DNA from: Bacteroidia bacterium
GTDB taxonomy: Bacteria; Bacteroidota; Bacteroidia; Flavobacteriales; Flavobacteriaceae
Assembly (NCBI GenBank): GCA_030429455.1
Contig: JAUIFC010000017.1
Span: 1 to 36,731, forward strand
Direction of reading: 5' to 3'
DNA: 36,731 nucleotides
Shown piece after piece: positions 34,043-36,731 of the stretch. Position 1 is the stretch's first letter. Each line of letters starts with the position of its first letter. The notes beneath the pieces were generated by a model. It searched no databases. It had not been told where the DNA came from and saw only the letters and a list, made by a program, of their open reading frames with translations. A program made the translations under genes and the position numbers.

Positions 34043-34203
34043 ATGATTTGGAAAAAGTTCCAGTGGTAAAACGTTGTAGACTATTGTTTCCGTCGAAAAG
34101 AGGATATAGGCTGTCCAGATGTATATCGGGAAAAACTTGGTTGTTGGCAGTAGCAATTTTACGCTAGTGCTAGATTGTCATTAATTAGGGTCTGCTGAAA
34201 AAC

Positions 34204-35715
34204 TCAGCCGACCCTTAAATTCTGTCTAAATCTATTAGATATATCTAAATTAGAGAAAGACTCAAAACCTTTTATATACTCGTAAATAAGATGCATCAAT
34301 TTTCTCCATAGCAGTGCTACCTCCGCCAAATGGACGAGGTTAAGCACTAATACTATGCATGCCACCCAAGATTCACTTGTTTTTGCAAGCCTTGCTTTTA
34401 TACGGTCTAATCCATATGCTGTTTTAGCTTGTCCAAACTTACCTTCAATTGGGTTTCTTTCTCCAGGTCTTACATGATTTGACAATGCCTTTTTCTTAGG
34501 TGGTCTCCCTAAAGGTTTTGCCCTGAGTATTATCCCTTTTTTCTTCAAATAGGCTCTGTTCTCCCTATTGCAGTAGATTTTATCTGCCATAACTTCCTTT
34601 GGATAATAGCCTGATCGTTTTTTATATTTTTCAACACTATCCTTTAATCTTGTTCCCTCGTTGAAAGCATCCCAACTAAAATCGTCTAAAAAAGTTAGGC
34701 CACTGACCAAGGAAGCATTAATCTTTGCGCCAAATTCTACCTTTGAATTAGATTTACCTCTAACAATTGGTCTGACATGGGGCTGGTGAATACTTACAAT
34801 TCTATCTGCGATACTTTTAGTTTTGGTGTCATACATTGTTTTTTGTTGCACATAAAGTTGTTGTATGACTAGTAGATATTTGTACTGCGTTTTGTTCAAA
34901 GGAATTACTTTCAAAGTATCCAATATTTTATCAATTGAGCGCAAATTTCTACCCAAATAGCCTAGCTGTTGTCTTAATGCTGTGCGAATATTTTTTCTTG
35001 TTTTAGTTTTCTTTTGAGCCACTTTTAGATAGTCTTTTCTTGCTTTCTGACGATAATTGCGTGGCTTTTTTTTCAAAGTAGATTTGGCATAAAGAACATC
35101 TAACAGCTCTTCTGATTTTTCCCGGGCATCATTAAGCAAATCAATATCAGTAGGGTATGCAATATCCTGAGGACAAGCTGTTGCATCGATTATTAGCGAT
35201 CCTTTATGGGTAACCTCTTGTGTGTCTTGGTTCTCATCATCATTGTCTTTAGACTTGTCTTTCTTTTTGTCTTCAAGATCTTGCTTTATCTTGGCTATTC
35301 GCTCATTAATGGCCTTTATTTCTGTTAAACCTAATCGTTTTCTAAACTCGACAAATAATGAAGCATCAAAAGGGGGAACATCACAAAAAGAAGTGTAACC
35401 TAAAAAGTATTGCATGTAGATGTTTTCGCTGATTTGGTCTACAGTCTCTCGGTCATCTAAATTACACAAATGTTTGATTATAATGGATCCTAAAACAATC
35501 CTTGGATTTAATGCTGGACGACCTGTTGATTTTTCTGGTAGATGCTTCCAGTAAATGGAACATAACTCATCCCAAGGTAATAGCTTAGATAATTGAACCC
35601 AGCGGTTATTAGGATTCAATTCTCTTTCAAATGGACTTTCAAAACCAGATATGGTAAGTTGATTTGTACTCACATATTTGGGTGAAGGTGCACGACTTTT
35701 TAATGCGTTTTTCAT
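34204..35715 (-). CDS. IS1182 family DDE transposase
   Basis: From the ATG at 35715 the protein has 503 residues. An in-frame ATG at 35769 would add 18 residues but lies upstream of the element's own -7 box (TATATTTG, 35745-35738). The N-terminal region has the DUF772-type segment STGRPALNPRIVLGSIIIK. The catalytic triad is suggested by Asp in LIIDATACPQDI, Asp in VMADKIYCN and Glu in NPIEGKFGQAKTAYGLDRIKA. A charged Lys- and Asp-rich linker (KDKSKDNDDENQDT) lies between. The C-terminal stop overlaps the left terminal repeat. The frame is complete, so the enzyme may be functional and could also move the element at 18066-18358. Confidence 0.9.
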   Translation of the reverse strand: MKNALKSRAPSPKYVSTNQLTISGFESPFERELNPNNRWVQLSKLLPWDELCSIYWKHLPEKSTGRPALNPRIVLGSIIIKHLCNLDDRETVDQISENIYMQYFLGYTSFCDVPPFDASLFVEFRKRLGLTEIKAINERIAKIKQDLEDKKKDKSKDNDDENQDTQEVTHKGSLIIDATACPQDIAYPTDIDLLNDAREKSEELLDVLYAKSTLKKKPRNYRQKARKDYLKVAQKKTKTRKNIRTALRQQLGYLGRNLRSIDKILDTLKVIPLNKTQYKYLLVIQQLYVQQKTMYDTKTKSIADRIVSIHQPHVRPIVRGKSNSKVEFGAKINASLVSGLTFLDDFSWDAFNEGTRLKDSVEKYKKRSGYYPKEVMADKIYCNRENRAYLKKKGIILRAKPLGRPPKKKALSNHVRPGERNPIEGKFGQAKTAYGLDRIKARLAKTSESWVACIVLVLNLVHLAEVALLWRKLMHLIYEYIKGFESFSNLDISNRFRQNLRVG

Positions 35716-35737
35716 GGTTTCCTTGCACTTGATGACA

Positions 35738-35745
35738 CAAATATA
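35738..35745 (-). promoter_or_regulatory. Transposase promoter -7 box within the IS
   Basis: TATATTTG on the - strand matches TAnnTTTG, with a TTG 21 bp upstream (35769-35767). It would drive the transposase from ATG 35715. Confidence 0.6.
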
Positions 35746-35906
35746 AGCCGTATACCTTATAAATAACAACTTTGTAGTTTTTCAGCAGACCCTAATTAGT
35801 TCAGTTTTGCTCTTCCAATTATTATCGCTAAAATGCTTTATAAGTTTAAATATACCAAATCGTCCCACATTACATATGTACTATTGCTTTGGGTAATTCT
35901 CACATT

Positions 35907-36290
35907 CTATATACTCTCTTTTTCAAATTTGTCGATTAATGTGAGATCAATGAGAAGTCCAAATAGAACTCCTGTGGCATACATAGCTATATCCAAAATA
36001 TCATAAGTACTACCAAGAAATCTTATTTCATAAAATTGTAACATTTCAACAGTCAACCCAAATAAAAATGTAAACACGCCTCCGAGAATCCTACTGTTAT
36101 TTATCGATAATTTCTTACGAAATGATATTTGCAATAACAAATAAAGATTCATAGGAAGTAATATGTCCATTAAGTAACCTGAGACGAAATTTGGAAAAAT
36201 GCCATTATAATTAGGCCCTATAAGAAAATGTAACAATCCTACAAATACAGAAATCCCTACGATAACATATTTACTTTTAGTATTTTTCAT
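35907..36290 (-). CDS. VanZ-like small membrane protein
   Basis: The 127-residue protein has four hydrophobic segments (about 8-24, 38-54, 70-84 and 101-117). The pattern VEMLQFYEIRFLGSTYDILDIAMYATG resembles the E.xQ...R..D..D...N..G core of VanZ-like proteins, though with Tyr-Ala in place of the usual Asn. No function is established. It lies between the IS and a gene fragment. Confidence 0.55.
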   Translation of the reverse strand: MKNTKSKYVIVGISVFVGLLHFLIGPNYNGIFPNFVSGYLMDILLPMNLYLLLQISFRKKLSINNSRILGGVFTFLFGLTVEMLQFYEIRFLGSTYDILDIAMYATGVLFGLLIDLTLIDKFEKESI

Positions 36291-36390
36291 TTCAATCTTT
36301 AATTAAAGGGTAATACCATTTATAACTTGAAATTATCGTAATAAATCGCCCTTATTTACTTTTTTGCTCAGTTTTTTATTCTAAAACACC

Positions 36391-36579
36391 TTATTCCTTT
36401 TTCAAGTTAAGTTCATGTCCAAATCCGCCGTCCAGATTTCGGTAAGCATAAACTGCATGAAAAACACCCTTTTTATCTCCATTTGCAAAATGAAATTCAA
36501 ACAAACGCCTTTCTATCATTCTTGCATTTGTCAATATAAAGTCTCTTGCTTTTAGAAAGTCATTTTTTTGTAAGACCAT
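36391..36579 (-). pseudogene. 5' fragment of a squalene-cyclase/prenyltransferase-repeat-like protein
   Basis: The 62-residue frame contains MIERRLFEFHFANG, GVFHAVYAYRNLDGGFGHEL. This matches the N-terminal part of proteins of several hundred residues whose prenyltransferase-like alpha-alpha repeats begin with the same A-Y-R-N-x-D-G-G-F-G-H motif. The frame then stops, and no continuation is seen in the next 90 bp before the VanZ-like gene. The remainder has probably been lost by deletion. The start lies 40 bp downstream of the group II intron 3' end. Confidence 0.6.
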
Positions 36580-36619
36580 TTTTTAAGGATTATTTGAATT
36601 AGAAACAACGGTCCTCGGC

Positions 36620-36731
36620 ATCGAGTAGACAAGGGGAATTTCGCCCCAAGTCTCTCACAGAACCGTACGTGATAGTCTCCCATCATACGGCTCTTCTTAT
36701 ACAAATCTAAGCTATTACATTTATTTGTGAA
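36620..36731 (-). mobile_element. 3' end of a group II intron (domains V and VI), continuing beyond the window
   Basis: On the - strand, positions 36693-36660 form a canonical 34-nt domain V: GAGCCGTATGATGG, a GGGAGAC apical part, and CACGTACGGTTC. This includes the catalytic AGC triad. Domain VI (36654-36625) follows with GAGACTTGGGG pairing to CCCCTTGTCTAC. The intron should end in CTCGAT at 36620, consistent with the AY 3'-end rule, with the 3' exon on the left starting at 36619. The 5' part and any reverse transcriptase gene lie outside the window. Confidence 0.85.

Larger units (their letters stand above)
34187..35793 (-). mobile_element. IS1182-like insertion sequence, complete
   Basis: The 1607-bp element has perfect 18-bp terminal inverted repeats (AGGGTCTGCTGAAAAACT at 34187-34204 and its complement at 35776-35793). 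It is flanked by AATT on both sides (34183-34186 and 35794-35797), which fits a 4-bp palindromic target duplication. Because TAATTA surrounds both ends, the exact boundary could shift by a base. It contains one intact transposase gene. Identical ends without mutations suggest recent or still possible activity. Confidence 0.88.

Noticed and set aside
34141-34176. Imperfect inverted repeat (GCAGTAGCA and TGCTAGTGC-like arms) considered as an integron-type recombination site
   Set aside because: The arms match only 7 of 9 and there is no integrase or cassette array nearby; it is more likely debris between the intron relic and the IS.
1-36731. CRISPR array, defence island or prophage
   Set aside because: No spaced direct repeats, cas genes, restriction genes or phage structural genes were seen; the Fic gene stands alone.

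Overview
The window looks like chromosomal DNA of a marine-type member of the Flavobacteriaceae (Bacteroidota). The grounds are low GC content, TAnnTTTG-type -7 promoter boxes, a type IX secretion (T9SS) sorting domain, lipoproteins with acidic residues after the lipobox cysteine, and familiar family content (laminarin-type polysaccharide utilisation genes, DUF1835, SPFH and VWA genes, his operon order G-D-C-B-H). No rRNA or tRNA gene was recognised.

Region 1 (1-7123, + strand) is the downstream part of a beta-glucan (laminarin-like) utilisation locus. It holds the 3' end of a surface protein, a terminator, a large T9SS-secreted GH5 enzyme with two CBM6-like modules, a two-domain surface lipoprotein, a GH16 lipoprotein and a GH30 lipoprotein. 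Together they could bind and cut a beta-1,3/1,6-glucan outside the cell. Region 2 (7249-10204, - strand) has three envelope proteins: a lipoprotein with a thrombospondin type 3 repeat and a C-terminal membrane segment, a barrel-like outer membrane protein, and an SH3-domain protein.

Region 3 (10281-15694, + strand) is a tightly overlapping six-gene biosynthetic operon: FAD oxidoreductase, methyltransferase, type III polyketide synthase, FabL-like enoyl reductase, FabZ-like dehydratase and a ketosynthase. The ketosynthase is split by one in-frame TGA. The gene set suggests an acyl-primed, methylated and oxidised aromatic or pyrone lipid, but no carrier protein is present in the window. Region 4 (15788-18010) has a Fic protein and a metal-efflux permease, converging. 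A 293-bp MITE-like element (18066-18358) follows, whose ends match the IS found later in the window.

Region 5 (18357-27167) is mostly core genes: two glycosyltransferases, a DUF1835 protein and ftsE on the - strand; a PH-domain protein, fabG, a VWA membrane protein and an SPFH/prohibitin protein on the + strand; then a small membrane protein and a duplicated Spy/CpxP-like protein. Region 6 (27311-32453) is the his operon, hisG-D-C-B-H. It is preceded by a complete-looking attenuator: a 16-residue leader peptide with two tandem His codons, a 7-nt antiterminator pairing and an intrinsic terminator. hisA, hisF and hisIE do not follow hisH.

Region 7 (32443-36731) is rearranged. It has a VOC protein, a DUF1905 protein, a lipoprotein whose 5' side abuts a decayed group II intron 3' end, a complete IS1182-like insertion sequence (34187-35793) with AATT target duplications, a VanZ-like membrane protein, a truncated gene fragment, and at the right edge the intact domain V/VI of a group II intron that runs out of the window.
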